Below, piece by piece: positions 27,510 through 37,012 of a stretch of DNA of 64,000 nt. Made by a program: the position numbers and the translations under genes. Below the pieces are notes generated by a model. That model did not search any database and was not told where the DNA came from. It saw only the letters and a list, made by a program, of their open reading frames with translations. The first letter of the stretch is position 1; each line of letters starts with the position of its first letter. This DNA is from Exiguobacterium sp. J17977. GTDB taxonomy: Bacteria > Bacillota > Bacilli > Exiguobacteriales > Exiguobacteriaceae. Where the stretch lies: the NCBI RefSeq assembly GCF_018616375.1, contig NZ_JAEQBB010000004.1, forward strand, positions 248,001-312,000. The letters are read 5' to 3'.

Positions 27510-28529
27510 TCACAGTAATGTCAATTGACAGACGAGCGTGTCAAACATGATTTGCTTGTCACCCCGTCCCGTCTTCATCGCCTCATCCGCGTCGGCAATC
27601 AACGTCAGTGCCCGTCCGAGCTGAGCCTCTGAAAAATTACGGCTCGCTTGCGAAGCCAGTTTCACCGTATACGGATGCGCCCCGATTTTCGAGGCGATTT
27701 GCTTCTCGCCATACCCCTTCTCCGTCAGCTGTTTGGCAAGATACATATTCCGATACTGTCGCGCGAGGAGCGCCAACAAACCAATCAACTCTTGCCCTTG
27801 CTTCTCTAAATCACGGACGAGCCGAAGCGCCGCATCCGCACGCCGGGCCACTAAAAATTCAGACAGTTGAAACACGTTGTCTTCAAGTGTCCGCGGAACG
27901 AGATCGTTGACGATCTCAATCGGGATCTCAGCCCCCTCACTCGCGTACAGTTGCAACTTCTCGAGCTCGCGAACGAGTTTGCCCCAATCATCCTGACAGA
28001 GGAACAATAGCCGCTCGACGGTCGCCCGCTCCATTTTCTGGCCGCGCCGGTTCAATTCGTCGCCGACGTAACGCATCAGCTCCGACTGGCTCGGCTTTTT
28101 CGCCTCGAGCACGATGGCCCGCTCTTTCAAACGCTTGACGACTTTTTTCCGTTCGTCGAGCTTCTCCGCCTCGATGATAAAGACGAGCACGGAGTAAGGC
28201 GCCGGTTGTAATGCGTATTCGGTCAACCGCTCGACGTTTTGCTTCTGCTTCTCTTTTGCCCCCGTCAAAAACTGGGCTTGTTTGACGATGACGGTCCGAT
28301 ACTCGCTAAAGAACGGCACCGTCTCCGCCTCATCGAGCGCCGTGTCGAGTGACGTCTCGTGCAAGTCGAGCTGCATGACATCAAAGTGGTCACCAGATGG
28401 ATTGGCCGCTTTGATAATGGCCCGTTCCCACGTCTCTAGCAAATATTTTTCTGTCCCAAACAGGACGTACACGTTCGACAGCTTTCCGTTATGCAGCCAC
28501 GGTTCATTCAAAACACACACCACTTTCAC
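27510..28529 (-). CDS. holA: DNA polymerase III delta subunit
   Basis: A 339-residue clamp-loader subunit with VYVLFGTEKYLLETW near the N-terminus, the delta/AAA-like core (VIVKQAQFLTGAKEKQ, YSVLVFIIEAEKLDERKK) and the C-terminal LARQYRNMYLAKQLTEKGYGEKQIASKIGAHPYTVKLA region. The start is uncertain: the GTG at 28529 is the most distal in a run of GTG and TTG codons, none with a strong ribosome site. Neighbours yqzM and comEC match the B. subtilis arrangement. Confidence 0.92.
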   Translation of the reverse strand: MKVVCVLNEPWLHNGKLSNVYVLFGTEKYLLETWERAIIKAANPSGDHFDVMQLDLHETSLDTALDEAETVPFFSEYRTVIVKQAQFLTGAKEKQKQNVERLTEYALQPAPYSVLVFIIEAEKLDERKKVVKRLKERAIVLEAKKPSQSELMRYVGDELNRRGQKMERATVERLLFLCQDDWGKLVRELEKLQLYASEGAEIPIEIVNDLVPRTLEDNVFQLSEFLVARRADAALRLVRDLEKQGQELIGLLALLARQYRNMYLAKQLTEKGYGEKQIASKIGAHPYTVKLASQASRNFSEAQLGRALTLIADADEAMKTGRGDKQIMFDTLVCQLTLL

Positions 28530-28610
28530 AATTTATTCTTATCTAAACATAGATTATCCTTCACTGATTCGCTATACTTAGGACGGAACCATTTCAAGGA
28601 GGGACTCACT

Positions 28611-28775
28611 ATGCATATTAACTCTGTTCGCCCACAAAGCGAAAACCCGTTCGAGAACGACGTACAGTGCAAACGTAACGATGCTATCGATTCAGCAATC
28701 GGCTTCATCGTCCCGTTCGGCTTTTTCTTCACCATCTTCGCGATTGGTGTCCTCATCAAGTTCTTGAGCTTATAA
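28611..28775 (+). CDS. yqzM: YqzM-family small membrane protein
   Basis: A 54-residue protein with a polar N-terminus (NPFENDVQCKRNDAIDSAIGF) and one C-terminal membrane helix (FIVPFGFFFTIFAIGVLIKFL). AAGGAGGG lies 7 bases before the ATG, and a TATACT -10 at 28573-28578 is plausible. It is divergent from holA and convergent with comEC, exactly as yqzM is in B. subtilis. Function unknown. Confidence 0.88.
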   Translation: MHINSVRPQSENPFENDVQCKRNDAIDSAIGFIVPFGFFFTIFAIGVLIKFLSL

Positions 28776-28784
28776 GTCAGTCAG

Positions 28785-28819
28785 AAAGCGATTGCCCCGG
28801 GGGAGCAATCGCTTTTTTA
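28785..28819 (+). terminator. Terminator of yqzM
   Basis: AAAGCGATTGC pairs with GCAATCGCTTT across a CCCGGGGGA loop, followed by T. Confidence 0.88.
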
Positions 28820-28834
28820 GTTTATCATAGTTTT

Positions 28835-30967
28835 TCATGGCGGTACCGCCTTCGTCACAATCCCACGACACCGATTTCGTTCACAGACGACCATCCCGTC
28901 CTCGTCCGTCCGTAATACCCGTTTTCCTTCGAGACGTTGCAACGTGTCAAGATGCGGATGTCCGTAACGATTATTCCGGCCGACACTGATGATGACCCAT
29001 TCCGGATTGATTCGGTTCAACAGCGCCTCACTCGACGATGTGTTCGACCCATGATGCCCTAGCTTGAACACATCGACGTCAACGGTCGGAATCATCTCTT
29101 CCCGCGTGTCCGGTAAATCCCCAGTCAATAAATACGTGAGCGCCCCAACCTGCATGAACAGCGACACCGAGTTCGCATTCTCGTCCTCGCCTGCCTCTCC
29201 CGGAGCGACGACCCACATCCATGGATACGGCCGGTCCCCACTCGACAGGAGCCGGACCGGGACTTGATAGGCCGCCAGCTCGGCCAGTAACTCGTCTCGT
29301 TTGCCTTGATCCGCTACTTCCGCCGACAGCCACACCTCATCGACTTCGATGGACGAGAGCAAACCGGACAGTCCGCCGACGTGATCATGATCGGCATGGG
29401 TAAGCAACAAGAAGTCGAGACGCGTCTCCCCTCGTTTCCATATGTACGGGGCGACGACGTCCGCTCCCGGGTCATACGTGGACCGTTTCGATTCCTTCGG
29501 GTCTTGAAACACCCCGCCGACATCAATCACTCCCGTCACCTCGCCATACTCGACGACGACGGCATCGCCTTGTCCGACGTCTAAAAACGTGACGCGCGGC
29601 GCTTCGGCCCATTCGAGGACAGCATGCATGAGCAAGAGCGCAATCACGGCCAACCCCCAACCGCTCCACCGTTTCCACTCAAGGAGCATCAATCCGCCCC
29701 ATAGGACGACAGCGAGACCAAGAGCGTGCCAAAACGTAAACTCATGCAACGGGAGCCAAGGCCGCCAGTCGTGATGCAGGGCAAACGTCCCATTCAGGCC
29801 ATCGAGAATCGGATGCAGGAGCGGCTCTGCGGTCGGTACAATATACGCGAACAGGGCGAGCGGAATGACGACCCAGGAAATTAAGAAAGCGCCGACGACG
29901 TTATACACGGGTGCCAACACCGATATAACCGGTTGAACGGGCCATAACAAGATAAGCCCGAACCATTGGGCGTATACGGCCAGTCCGAACGGTCCGGTCC
30001 AAATCGAGCGTGTCACGAGCAAGAACAACGTCATCGCGACCGTCAACTGAAACCCTAAGTTCCAAAACAAATACGGTTGCAACGCGAGCAAGAACGCAGC
30101 GCACCAACTGAGCAGCCGAATCGGGTCGCGGACACGGTAACCGAACAGTGACAACACAAGCAGCACATCGGCGACGAGCACGGCCCGCGCCACCGGCGGC
30201 GAAAATCCGGTCAACCATCCGAACGACGTGACCGCCACGAGAATCAACAGCGTCTTCGTCTCTCGTCGGAGCGGCAACGGTCGCGTCGACCAACGCAACC
30301 CGAGCACGAGGAGCGCGATATGTGACCCGGAGATGACGAGCAGGTGAAGCAGACCAGTCACCCGGTAAGAGAACGAGGTATCCTCGTCGAGCAACCGACT
30401 ATCGCCGAACAATAACGCCTCCATATAAAGCGCCACATCCGGCCGATACGTCGTCTCGATTCTCGCGAGCTGTCGTTCCTTCCAACGTAGCATCCGTCCA
30501 CTCATGCCGGTACTCGGACGACACGCCTCGATGGCGACGTCATTCCCTTTGAACGCAAGTCCGGCCCCATACGCCCAAGCCGCCTCGTCGAACCCGCCCG
30601 TATTGCGCAGCGGGGCGAACGGGGTCTGCGTGAACGTGACGAGGCACGTCTCTCCCGGACGACCGAGCGCGAGGTCACGACCGGTCAACACGCCTTCCGT
30701 CCCGTCGATTTGTCCGTACAGACGTGCCGATTGGCCATTATCGCGCCGGCTCTCGATAGCGAATAGGTAAGGACCGTCCGCCGACAACGGTTCGGCATCA
30801 GGACGTACGAACACGAACAGGGCGAGCAGGACGGCACCGACGTGCGCATAGACGGATTGACCACGCCAAGTGAAGGTGATGGCGCCGGACAACAGGAGGC
30901 AGAGGGCAACTGATCCGTGTATCCCGGCAATGAGTAAGCTGATTGGCAACAATGGATACAGTGGCAT
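28835..30967 (-). CDS. comEC: DNA uptake channel ComEC/Rec2
   Basis: A 710-residue polytopic membrane protein for single-stranded DNA import in natural transformation. It has N-terminal hydrophobic segments and an OB-like outer domain, then the Competence domain of about seven or more helices (VTGLLHLLVISGSHIALL is diagnostic). A C-terminal metallo-beta-lactamase-type nuclease domain carries HADHDHVGGL near residue 522 and LKLGHHGSNTSSSE-like (VFKLGHHGSNTSSSE). Its start is 1 base after comEA. The gene comEB, which separates the two in B. subtilis, is missing. Confidence 0.95.
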   Translation of the reverse strand: MPLYPLLPISLLIAGIHGSVALCLLLSGAITFTWRGQSVYAHVGAVLLALFVFVRPDAEPLSADGPYLFAIESRRDNGQSARLYGQIDGTEGVLTGRDLALGRPGETCLVTFTQTPFAPLRNTGGFDEAAWAYGAGLAFKGNDVAIEACRPSTGMSGRMLRWKERQLARIETTYRPDVALYMEALLFGDSRLLDEDTSFSYRVTGLLHLLVISGSHIALLVLGLRWSTRPLPLRRETKTLLILVAVTSFGWLTGFSPPVARAVLVADVLLVLSLFGYRVRDPIRLLSWCAAFLLALQPYLFWNLGFQLTVAMTLFLLVTRSIWTGPFGLAVYAQWFGLILLWPVQPVISVLAPVYNVVGAFLISWVVIPLALFAYIVPTAEPLLHPILDGLNGTFALHHDWRPWLPLHEFTFWHALGLAVVLWGGLMLLEWKRWSGWGLAVIALLLMHAVLEWAEAPRVTFLDVGQGDAVVVEYGEVTGVIDVGGVFQDPKESKRSTYDPGADVVAPYIWKRGETRLDFLLLTHADHDHVGGLSGLLSSIEVDEVWLSAEVADQGKRDELLAELAAYQVPVRLLSSGDRPYPWMWVVAPGEAGEDENANSVSLFMQVGALTYLLTGDLPDTREEMIPTVDVDVFKLGHHGSNTSSSEALLNRINPEWVIISVGRNNRYGHPHLDTLQRLEGKRVLRTDEDGMVVCERNRCRGIVTKAVPP

Positions 30968-30968
30968 G

Positions 30969-31538
30969 TCATGGAACCAAGAGATAACCTTCCATGCTTT
31001 CTAACGTCTTCTCCCCGAACCCTTTGACGTTGCCGATCTCCTCATATGACTTGAACGGCCCATGCTGTTTCAAATGATTGAGAATCGCCTCGGCTTTGGC
31101 CGGACCGATGCCCGGTACGGTCATCAATTCGTCCTTCGTCGCACTGTTGACATGTACCCCGTTCGTCCCCCCGCTCGCTTCTTCAGCGGCCGGCACAACG
31201 ACCGTCTCCCCTTTTTTCGGGACGCTCACTTTCGTCCCATCGACGAGCAATTGGGCCAAATTCAATTGTTCGGGATCAGCCTCGGCCGTCAAGACGGCGA
31301 GAGACAACACATCCCCGACACGCGCCCCTTGCGGCATCGTATACATATCGGGTGACTCGACCGCCCCGGTCACATAGACGACGATTTCGGTCGGGACGCT
31401 CGGCTCGACTTCCGGCTCGGGTGTCGCCACGAACTGTTCGACCATCGGCGTCTCCGGTTCTTTCGAGTAAAACATATAGCTCACCCCAATGAATAATCCG
31501 ACGAGCAGCACGACGACATACCGTCTCCACTTTTCCAT
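30969..31538 (-). CDS. comEA: Competence DNA receptor ComEA
   Basis: A 189-residue membrane-anchored DNA-binding protein. It has one N-terminal helix (about 7-24), a proline/glutamate-rich linker, an SLBB domain (about 52-110; VYVTGAVESPDMYTMPQGARVGD) and a C-terminal helix-hairpin-helix domain (VNSATKDELMTVPGIGPAKAEAIL, NVKGFGEKTLE). It delivers incoming DNA to ComEC. The ATG at 31538 has GAGGAGGA upstream; the open frame extends 38 more codons without a better site. Confidence 0.95.
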   Translation of the reverse strand: MEKWRRYVVVLLVGLFIGVSYMFYSKEPETPMVEQFVATPEPEVEPSVPTEIVVYVTGAVESPDMYTMPQGARVGDVLSLAVLTAEADPEQLNLAQLLVDGTKVSVPKKGETVVVPAAEEASGGTNGVHVNSATKDELMTVPGIGPAKAEAILNHLKQHGPFKSYEEIGNVKGFGEKTLESMEGYLLVP

Positions 31539-31664
31539 ACGTCTCCTCCTCGCATGAGTCTCCTCTATAGTATGAGGAAAAGGGCATCGCTGCGCCCGAT
31601 CCGCCTTTGACGTTTCTGACGCGCTTATGACCCAGATGGACATGTGTCTCATCTGCTTCGAGAC

Positions 31665-31695
31665 GACAAAAAAGAGACAAGCCGAAACTTGTCTC
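31665..31695 (-). terminator. Terminator of the lipoprotein-chemoreceptor operon
   Basis: On the minus strand GAGACAAG and CTTGTCTC form a stem followed by six T. The chemoreceptor stop codon lies in its 5' arm. Confidence 0.9.
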
Positions 31696-33337
31696 AGTGC
31701 TCTTCAAAATGTTGGACTTGGCTCGCAAGTGCGGCGGCCTGTCCTTCTAACTCTTGCATCAAAGCGAAAATTTGATCGAAGCTCGCTTGCTGTTCTTTCA
31801 TCGAGGCCGCGACTTCTTCATTGCCCGCCGCGAGTTCTTCGGTCACGCCGCTCACTTCCTCGACCCGTTTCAACACGTTCGTGACTTCCGTGCTCGATGC
31901 GACCATCTCGCGCTCGATCGTCCCGACGAACGAGGCGACGTGATCGGTCCGGTCATGGATCCGACTGAACGCCTGCTTCGTCAATCCGAACGCCTCGAGC
32001 TGTGCCGTCTGCTCACGACTCGACTCTTCGACCATGTCCGTCAAGCGGACGACCTCATCGCGAATCGTCTGGACGACCCCGAAAATCGAACGGGTCGCCA
32101 CGTTGCTTTCTTCCGCCAACTTCTTCACTTCGCTGGCGACGACCGCAAATCCGCGTCCGGCTTCCCCGGCGCGTGCCGCCTCGATGGCGGCGTTCAAGGC
32201 GAGCAAATTCGTCTGAGCGGCGACGTCTTCCACGAGTTTCGCCATTTTCTCTATCTCTTCGGTCTTCCGAGCGAAGTCATCCATCCGATTGACGAGTGAT
32301 GCGTTGCGCGCGCTCGAACGCTCTAGAATCGCTTCCTGGTCCGTCAGCGTCTCGATGCCGGCCGCGACTTCACGGGTCATCTCGGTCGTCTGTTCAGTCG
32401 TCTGCTTCGTCTGGTTCAAACTCGTCTCGAACGAGGTCGCCATGATGCCAACCGATTCAAGCGTTTCTTGCAGTTCCGTCGCAATCGACTGGGCCCCGTT
32501 CGCCATCTCATCGACCGCATTCGTGATGTTCGACGTCGTGCTGACCACGGCCTCGTTTTCGGCGGCCGCCGTCTCCGTCATATCGTTCACTTTCATCGAC
32601 GTGACACGGATGGACCCGATGACCGTCTGCAGTGACATCGTCATCTCTTGCATGGCGCGCTCTAACCGTCCGATTTCATCACGGCGCGTCGAATCCGGCA
32701 ACGAAATCAACCGGCCAGCCGCGATTGCTTCCGCCGCCTCGACGTTCCGCTCGAGCGGATGCGTGATCGAGCGGGCAAAAAAGAAGTTATAGACACTGAG
32801 TGCGCCGATGACGAAGACCGTCAACAATACCGATACGAGCAGGAGACGTTTCGTCTCGCTCGCCGCTTCGGCCTGTAGCGCCTCATAGAACGTCCCATTT
32901 TTCAAGAGAAGCGTGTTCACATCGTTCAACACGCCTTCGAGCTTGGCCGCTTGAATCCGGGCCGCAATCCCTCCAGCCTCGGCCGCCTCCACTTCAGCTT
33001 CAATTCGTTCATACTTCGTTGTCGCCCGTTCAAGGTGCGTCGCGAACTCTGGAATTAGATATGTTTGTTTCAATGTTGCGAACGTCTCTGCATTCGTCGC
33101 GCGAATGCGCTCGAGTTGCGTCAGCGTCGATTGGCTCATCTGCTCCCCGAGCGATGTCCAAAGCGACTGCTCCTGCAAGAGTGATGTCTCGAGCTGTGAC
33201 AACTCGATCATTTGCGTCCCATATTGTTCATTGTATGTCTGCAGACGATTGAGCGTCGTCAAGACGTAACTCATCATCAACACAATCAATAAGACCGTGA
33301 AGACGGTCGAGAAGATAAACCGTTTCCGTAAGCTCAT
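31694..33337 (-). CDS. Methyl-accepting chemotaxis protein
   Basis: A 547-residue transmembrane chemoreceptor with TM1 about 8-30, a helical extracytoplasmic sensor of about 140 residues (glutamate-rich, four-helix-bundle type), TM2 about 172-192, HAMP about 193-250, and a signalling domain with the hairpin tip [32 protein letters not shown]. It overlaps the stop of the upstream binding-lipoprotein gene (ATGA), so the two are made together. This suggests the lipoprotein presents ligand to this receptor (inference). No CheW-binding pentapeptide for CheR was recognised at the C-terminus. Confidence 0.93.
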   Translation of the reverse strand: MSLRKRFIFSTVFTVLLIVLMMSYVLTTLNRLQTYNEQYGTQMIELSQLETSLLQEQSLWTSLGEQMSQSTLTQLERIRATNAETFATLKQTYLIPEFATHLERATTKYERIEAEVEAAEAGGIAARIQAAKLEGVLNDVNTLLLKNGTFYEALQAEAASETKRLLLVSVLLTVFVIGALSVYNFFFARSITHPLERNVEAAEAIAAGRLISLPDSTRRDEIGRLERAMQEMTMSLQTVIGSIRVTSMKVNDMTETAAAENEAVVSTTSNITNAVDEMANGAQSIATELQETLESVGIMATSFETSLNQTKQTTEQTTEMTREVAAGIETLTDQEAILERSSARNASLVNRMDDFARKTEEIEKMAKLVEDVAAQTNLLALNAAIEAARAGEAGRGFAVVASEVKKLAEESNVATRSIFGVVQTIRDEVVRLTDMVEESSREQTAQLEAFGLTKQAFSRIHDRTDHVASFVGTIEREMVASSTEVTNVLKRVEEVSGVTEELAAGNEEVAASMKEQQASFDQIFALMQELEGQAAALASQVQHFEEH

Positions 33338-34305
33338 TTCAGCGTCCCCTCCATCAACTGTTTCTGAAACGCTTCGAACCGTTTCGTCTCGGCTTCGTCA
33401 AATTGGACACGACGAAGCGCGGCCAATCCGACACCGCCTTCATCGATTCCGAGTTCGACGTGGGTATTGAACGCCTCGTTCTTGAGTCGATTCGCGATTT
33501 CAACGATAGCCAAGTCGACTTGCTTCAACATCGACGTGATGACCGCGTCCGGTGCGATCATCGATTGATCGCTGTCGACACCGATGGCCTTCACACCGTT
33601 CCGCTCAGCCGTCTCTAACACACCGACCCCGGTCAGTCCGGCGGCCGCGTATAAGACGTCTGCCCCGGCCTTGATTTGTTTCTCCGCCAACTGACGACCG
33701 ATTTCAGGTGAGGCGAAATCGTTCGCATAATCGACGAGCATCGTCACATCCTCGTTGACACTTTTCGCCCCAAGTTCGAAGCCGGTCCCAAACTTTTGAA
33801 TCAGTTCGTTGTCGACGCCCCCGATAAATCCGATTTTGTTCGATTCCGTCTCGAGCCCCGCGACTGCTCCAGCGAGCGCACTACCTTCCGTCTCTTTAAA
33901 CGTTACGGACATGACGTTTGGTAACGTCGACACCGCATCGATTAACGCGAACTGTTGCTCCGGATGTTCGGCCGCCACCGCTTCCAAGTCCTCTTGACAA
34001 GCAAATCCGAGTCCGATGATGACGTCATGCCCGTCGGCGACGAGCTGTTCGAACCCGGCCTTGTACGTTTCCGTCTCTGCAAGCTCGCGGTAATCGACGA
34101 ACCATTCCCCCGTCTCACGGAGTTGTCCCATGCCGCGCATCGCCGCGTCGCTGAACGATTGATCCCCGAGACCAACATCGGACAAGACGACGCCCATCGA
34201 TTGACGGGGCTCAACGGTTGCTTCGGGTTGGTCAATCACAGACTGACAACCTGGTAACCAAGTCACACATGCGGCCAACAAGCCGATGATGAGTGATTTC
34301 TTCAT
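33334..34305 (-). CDS. BMP/PnrA-family substrate-binding lipoprotein
   Basis: A 323-residue lipoprotein with lipobox LPGC (lipidated C20) and a periplasmic-binding fold of the BMP/PnrA/Med group ([21 protein letters not shown] split over the first strand; [54 protein letters not shown]). Characterised PnrA-like members bind purine nucleosides. No ABC permease or ATPase gene is adjacent. Instead the next gene, with a 4-base overlap, is a chemoreceptor, which points to a sensory rather than a transport role. Confidence 0.87.
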   Translation of the reverse strand: MKKSLIIGLLAACVTWLPGCQSVIDQPEATVEPRQSMGVVLSDVGLGDQSFSDAAMRGMGQLRETGEWFVDYRELAETETYKAGFEQLVADGHDVIIGLGFACQEDLEAVAAEHPEQQFALIDAVSTLPNVMSVTFKETEGSALAGAVAGLETESNKIGFIGGVDNELIQKFGTGFELGAKSVNEDVTMLVDYANDFASPEIGRQLAEKQIKAGADVLYAAAGLTGVGVLETAERNGVKAIGVDSDQSMIAPDAVITSMLKQVDLAIVEIANRLKNEAFNTHVELGIDEGGVGLAALRRVQFDEAETKRFEAFQKQLMEGTLK

Positions 34306-34328
34306 AATTGCTACTTCCTCTCTCTAAT

Positions 34329-34340
34329 GGTCTGACATCT
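34329..34340 (-). promoter_or_regulatory. 12-bp element shared with deoC (candidate operator)
   Basis: GGTCTGACATCT on the plus strand, identical to 2743-2754 in the deoC leader. It lies directly after the proposed -10 (34344-34351), over the likely transcription start. Both genes are on the minus strand and both relate to nucleosides. Confidence 0.5.
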
Positions 34341-34343
34341 CAC

Positions 34344-34370
34344 TTATCGTCAGAAATCGATTGAGTTTGA
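34344..34370 (-). promoter_or_regulatory. Possible SigD-like promoter of the lipoprotein-chemoreceptor operon
   Basis: On the minus strand TCAA (34370-34367), 15 bases, then GACGATAA (34351-34344), compared with the motility-sigma consensus TAAA-N15-GCCGATAT. Three of four and six of eight positions match. A SigA reading (TTCAAA, 16 bases, CGATAA) is also possible. Confidence 0.4.
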
Positions 34371-34408
34371 AGCCTTTCATTTTAAATTTAGGTGAATTCG
34401 AGTAAAAC

Positions 34409-34441
34409 AAAAAAAGCCACAGACGACGACTTGTCTGTGGC
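34409..34441 (-). terminator. Terminator of the floT operon
   Basis: On the minus strand GCCACAGAC and GTCTGTGGC form a 9-bp stem followed by seven T. Confidence 0.93.
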
Positions 34442-34448
34442 TTCCTGC

Positions 34449-35963
34449 TTATTCTTCCGTCGCGGCGAACGTCGATTCGCTCAACTCGCGATTCGCACTC
34501 GGCTGGACGTTGCCTTTTCCGGCAAAGTTGTCGAGTAAGTCTTTCATGTCGATTCCCGACGACGCTTTGAGCGTTTGTTGTAGCGATGCCATCAAGTCAG
34601 TGGCGTAACCTGTGACTTTGCCGGCCCCGCCGTCTTTGCCGCTGCCCGTATCGACGACCGTAATTTTGTCGATATTGCCAAGCGGTGCTGCAATCTGTTT
34701 CGCATAGTCCGGAAGCATCTTGACGACCATGTCGAGGATGGCGGCTTGACCATACTGTTCGAACGCTTCGGCAATCTTTTGTTTCGCTTCGGCTTCGGCA
34801 AGACCCGTCAAGCGGATAATCTCGGCTTCGGCTTCCCCTTTGGCCCGTTCCGAATCGGCTTCGGCCACACCGGCGAGACGGACCCGTTCGGCGTCGGCTT
34901 TCGCTTCCGCTTCGATGCGGTACTTCTCGGCGTCGGCTGCGGCGATTTGACGTGCCTTGTCAGCTTCGGCTGACTGCTCAATCGCATAACGGTCGGCGTC
35001 GGCTTTCTTCTTCACTTCTGAATCATACTGTTTCTCACGACGCATGATCTCTTTCTCTTCGAGCTCGATTTGCTTTTGACGCTCGATGATTTGGACCTGC
35101 ATCTGTTGCTCCGTGACTTCTTGTTTGGCGCGGGCCTCTTCAAGTTCATACGCTTGGTCGGCACGAGCCTTGGCGACGTCTTGTTCACGTCGATACGCCG
35201 CGATGCGAAGCTGATTCTCTTTCTCGGCTTCCGCGATTTCTGAGGCGCGTTCGAGCTCTGCTTTCTTCGCGTCCTTCATCGCTTCTGCTTGTTTGATACG
35301 CGTCTCTTTGTCCGCTTCGGCCGTGGCGATATCGGCATCTCGTTTCACTTGCGCGATTCGCGGCTTCCCGAGCGATTCAAGATAACCGTTCTTGTCACGA
35401 ACATCTTTGATGGTGAACGAGACGATGACGAGACCCATCTTGGCCAAGTCTTGTGAGGCGACACGTTGCACTTCTTGTGAGAACTTATCACGGTTCTTAT
35501 AAATCTCTTCAACTGTCATTGAACCGAGGATCGAACGAAGGTGACCTTCGAGCACTTCTTTCGCCTCGTTCTCGCGTTCGATTTTCGGTTTGCCGAGGAA
35601 TTGTTCGGCCGCCGTGGCAATCTCACTGATCGAGCCGCCGATTTTGATAATGGCCGTCCCGTCCGCCATGACCGGTACACCTTGCTCGGTATACACTTCT
35701 GGTGTTGTCACCTCGAGCTTGCTCGAGAGCAGGCTGAGCGGTTCTGCCTGCTGGAACACCGGCAAGACGAACGTTCCGCCCCCGCGGATAATCTTGACGC
35801 GGTTACCGGACGCATCGCTATGGACGTTCTTTTTCCCTAAATAGCTACCGGTGACGATGAGCGCCTCATCTGGTCCGACCGTGCGATATTTCAAGACGAA
35901 GACGAAAATCAAGGCAAGTAAGATTACCCCGACGATAATACTGGCTAAAATGGCTGTGCTCAT
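34449..35963 (-). CDS. floT: Flotillin FloT (YuaG-like)
   Basis: A 504-residue SPFH protein. It has an N-terminal membrane helix (about 3-25), the SPFH domain (about 30-190; TVGPDEALIVTGSYLGKKN, KDVRDKNGYLESLGKPRIAQVKRDADIA) and a long coiled coil with repeated EAKADAERVRLAGVAEAD-type alanine/glutamate heptads. The tail ends in KASSGIDMKDLLDNFAG. Flotillins organise membrane microdomains. It is the third gene of a coiled-coil / NfeD-like / floT operon that parallels B. subtilis yuaF-yuaG and has an ECF promoter like that of the window's other flotillin locus. Confidence 0.95.
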   Translation of the reverse strand: MSTAILASIIVGVILLALIFVFVLKYRTVGPDEALIVTGSYLGKKNVHSDASGNRVKIIRGGGTFVLPVFQQAEPLSLLSSKLEVTTPEVYTEQGVPVMADGTAIIKIGGSISEIATAAEQFLGKPKIERENEAKEVLEGHLRSILGSMTVEEIYKNRDKFSQEVQRVASQDLAKMGLVIVSFTIKDVRDKNGYLESLGKPRIAQVKRDADIATAEADKETRIKQAEAMKDAKKAELERASEIAEAEKENQLRIAAYRREQDVAKARADQAYELEEARAKQEVTEQQMQVQIIERQKQIELEEKEIMRREKQYDSEVKKKADADRYAIEQSAEADKARQIAAADAEKYRIEAEAKADAERVRLAGVAEADSERAKGEAEAEIIRLTGLAEAEAKQKIAEAFEQYGQAAILDMVVKMLPDYAKQIAAPLGNIDKITVVDTGSGKDGGAGKVTGYATDLMASLQQTLKASSGIDMKDLLDNFAGKGNVQPSANRELSESTFAATEE

Positions 35964-35966
35964 AGA

Positions 35967-36488
35967 TTAAAACTCCTTTCGGATTGTCGGCTCGTCATAT
36001 TCCATGACGACCGCAATGTTTCGTTCGACTTCGATGATGATGACACGGCGATCACTTGGAATCGCCTTGCCGTCTACACTTTGGGCCGTCTTCAAAATCG
36101 AACCGATGACTGATTCGACGAGTACTTCACCGTATCCGCCTTCAGGAACAGGGACGGTCAATCGCCCAACAAGTCCGACGAGCGATTCATCGGTCATCCC
36201 AATCGATTCTTCCGCGTTCGACAGCGGTAAGAGGACGAATAAGTACAGGAGCGTCGTGAGCGCGAATGAACCGACGAGGGCGACGGCAAGCCCAATCATC
36301 GGTGACACGTGGGCAAGCGCGTTTAAAATCAATCCGATTCCCGCACCGAGTGCTAAAAAGGATAAGATGACCGCGGGATTGAACCAACCATCAAATACAT
36401 CGAACGCATCTGAAAAAATCATGTACACGAATGTACCGAGACCGGCGATGATGAGTACCCACCAATACAGCTGATCTAACGATTCCAT
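35967..36488 (-). CDS. NfeD-like membrane protein (YuaF type)
   Basis: A 173-residue protein with three to four membrane helices in residues 1-95 and a C-terminal OB-fold segment (GLVGRLTVPVPEGGYGEVLVESVIGSILKTAQS). It resembles B. subtilis YuaF, the NfeD partner of FloT, and lies 3 bases upstream of floT. The ATG at 36488 shares one base with the TAA of the preceding gene, so translation is coupled; a GTG two codons earlier is the alternative start. Confidence 0.85.
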   Translation of the reverse strand: MESLDQLYWWVLIIAGLGTFVYMIFSDAFDVFDGWFNPAVILSFLALGAGIGLILNALAHVSPMIGLAVALVGSFALTTLLYLFVLLPLSNAEESIGMTDESLVGLVGRLTVPVPEGGYGEVLVESVIGSILKTAQSVDGKAIPSDRRVIIIEVERNIAVVMEYDEPTIRKEF

Positions 36489-36889
36489 TACCACTCCTCC
36501 TCGGCGCGACGCTGTCGTTCGTACGAAAGGACGCGGCGCAAATGTTCGACTTCGAGCGCGAGCGCCTGTTCAATCGTGTCCCACTCTGCCAACGGTCGGC
36601 TCGGTTGACCGACCGACTGTCGTACCCGTCCTAACGTCTGCTCGAGACGCAAGCGATCATAGCGGTCGACCGCCTCCATCCGTTCTTGTCGCAGTAGTGA
36701 CAAATAGTGATCGACTTCTGCCTGTAACGCAATGATTTGCTCGGTCGCCGCTTCCGACGATTCCTGCATGAGCAAGCGACGCACCCTGACTTGATGGGCG
36801 ATCAGTTTTGCAATCCGAGCTTCAAGCTCGAGAATATGTTTATAGAGAGATTCTGCCTCATCTTCATCCGTGTCATCGCGCCACCACAT
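36488..36889 (-). CDS. Uncharacterised coiled-coil protein heading the floT operon
   Basis: A 133-residue, charged, helix-forming protein with no signal peptide or membrane segment. Most of it (about 10-125) is heptad-rich (LYKHILELEARIAKLIAHQ, LVDHYLSLL-like, LEVEHLRRVLSYERQRR). No family recognised. It is the first gene after the ECF promoter and is coupled to the NfeD-like gene by a 1-base overlap, so it is likely a soluble partner of the flotillin complex (inference). AGGTGAG precedes its ATG. Confidence 0.75.
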   Translation of the reverse strand: MWWRDDTDEDEAESLYKHILELEARIAKLIAHQVRVRRLLMQESSEAATEQIIALQAEVDHYLSLLRQERMEAVDRYDRLRLEQTLGRVRQSVGQPSRPLAEWDTIEQALALEVEHLRRVLSYERQRRAEEEW

Positions 36890-36928
36890 CTCCGACTCAC
36901 CTCGCTTCTTTCTTTACTCACTTGTCTA

Positions 36929-36955
36929 TACGTTTCGAGCGAAACTTTGGTTTCA
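36929..36955 (-). promoter_or_regulatory. ECF (SigW-like) promoter of the floT operon
   Basis: On the minus strand TGAAAC (36955-36950), a 17-base spacer and CGTA (36932-36929). GAAACCAAA after the -35 and CGTATA at the -10 are shared with the nfeD-floA promoter at 1199-1224. Confidence 0.8.
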
Positions 36956-37012
36956 AAATATCTAAAAAAAATGTAAGATTGATTTGCTAGCGTTAGAAAG
37001 GAAGTGCTCACA

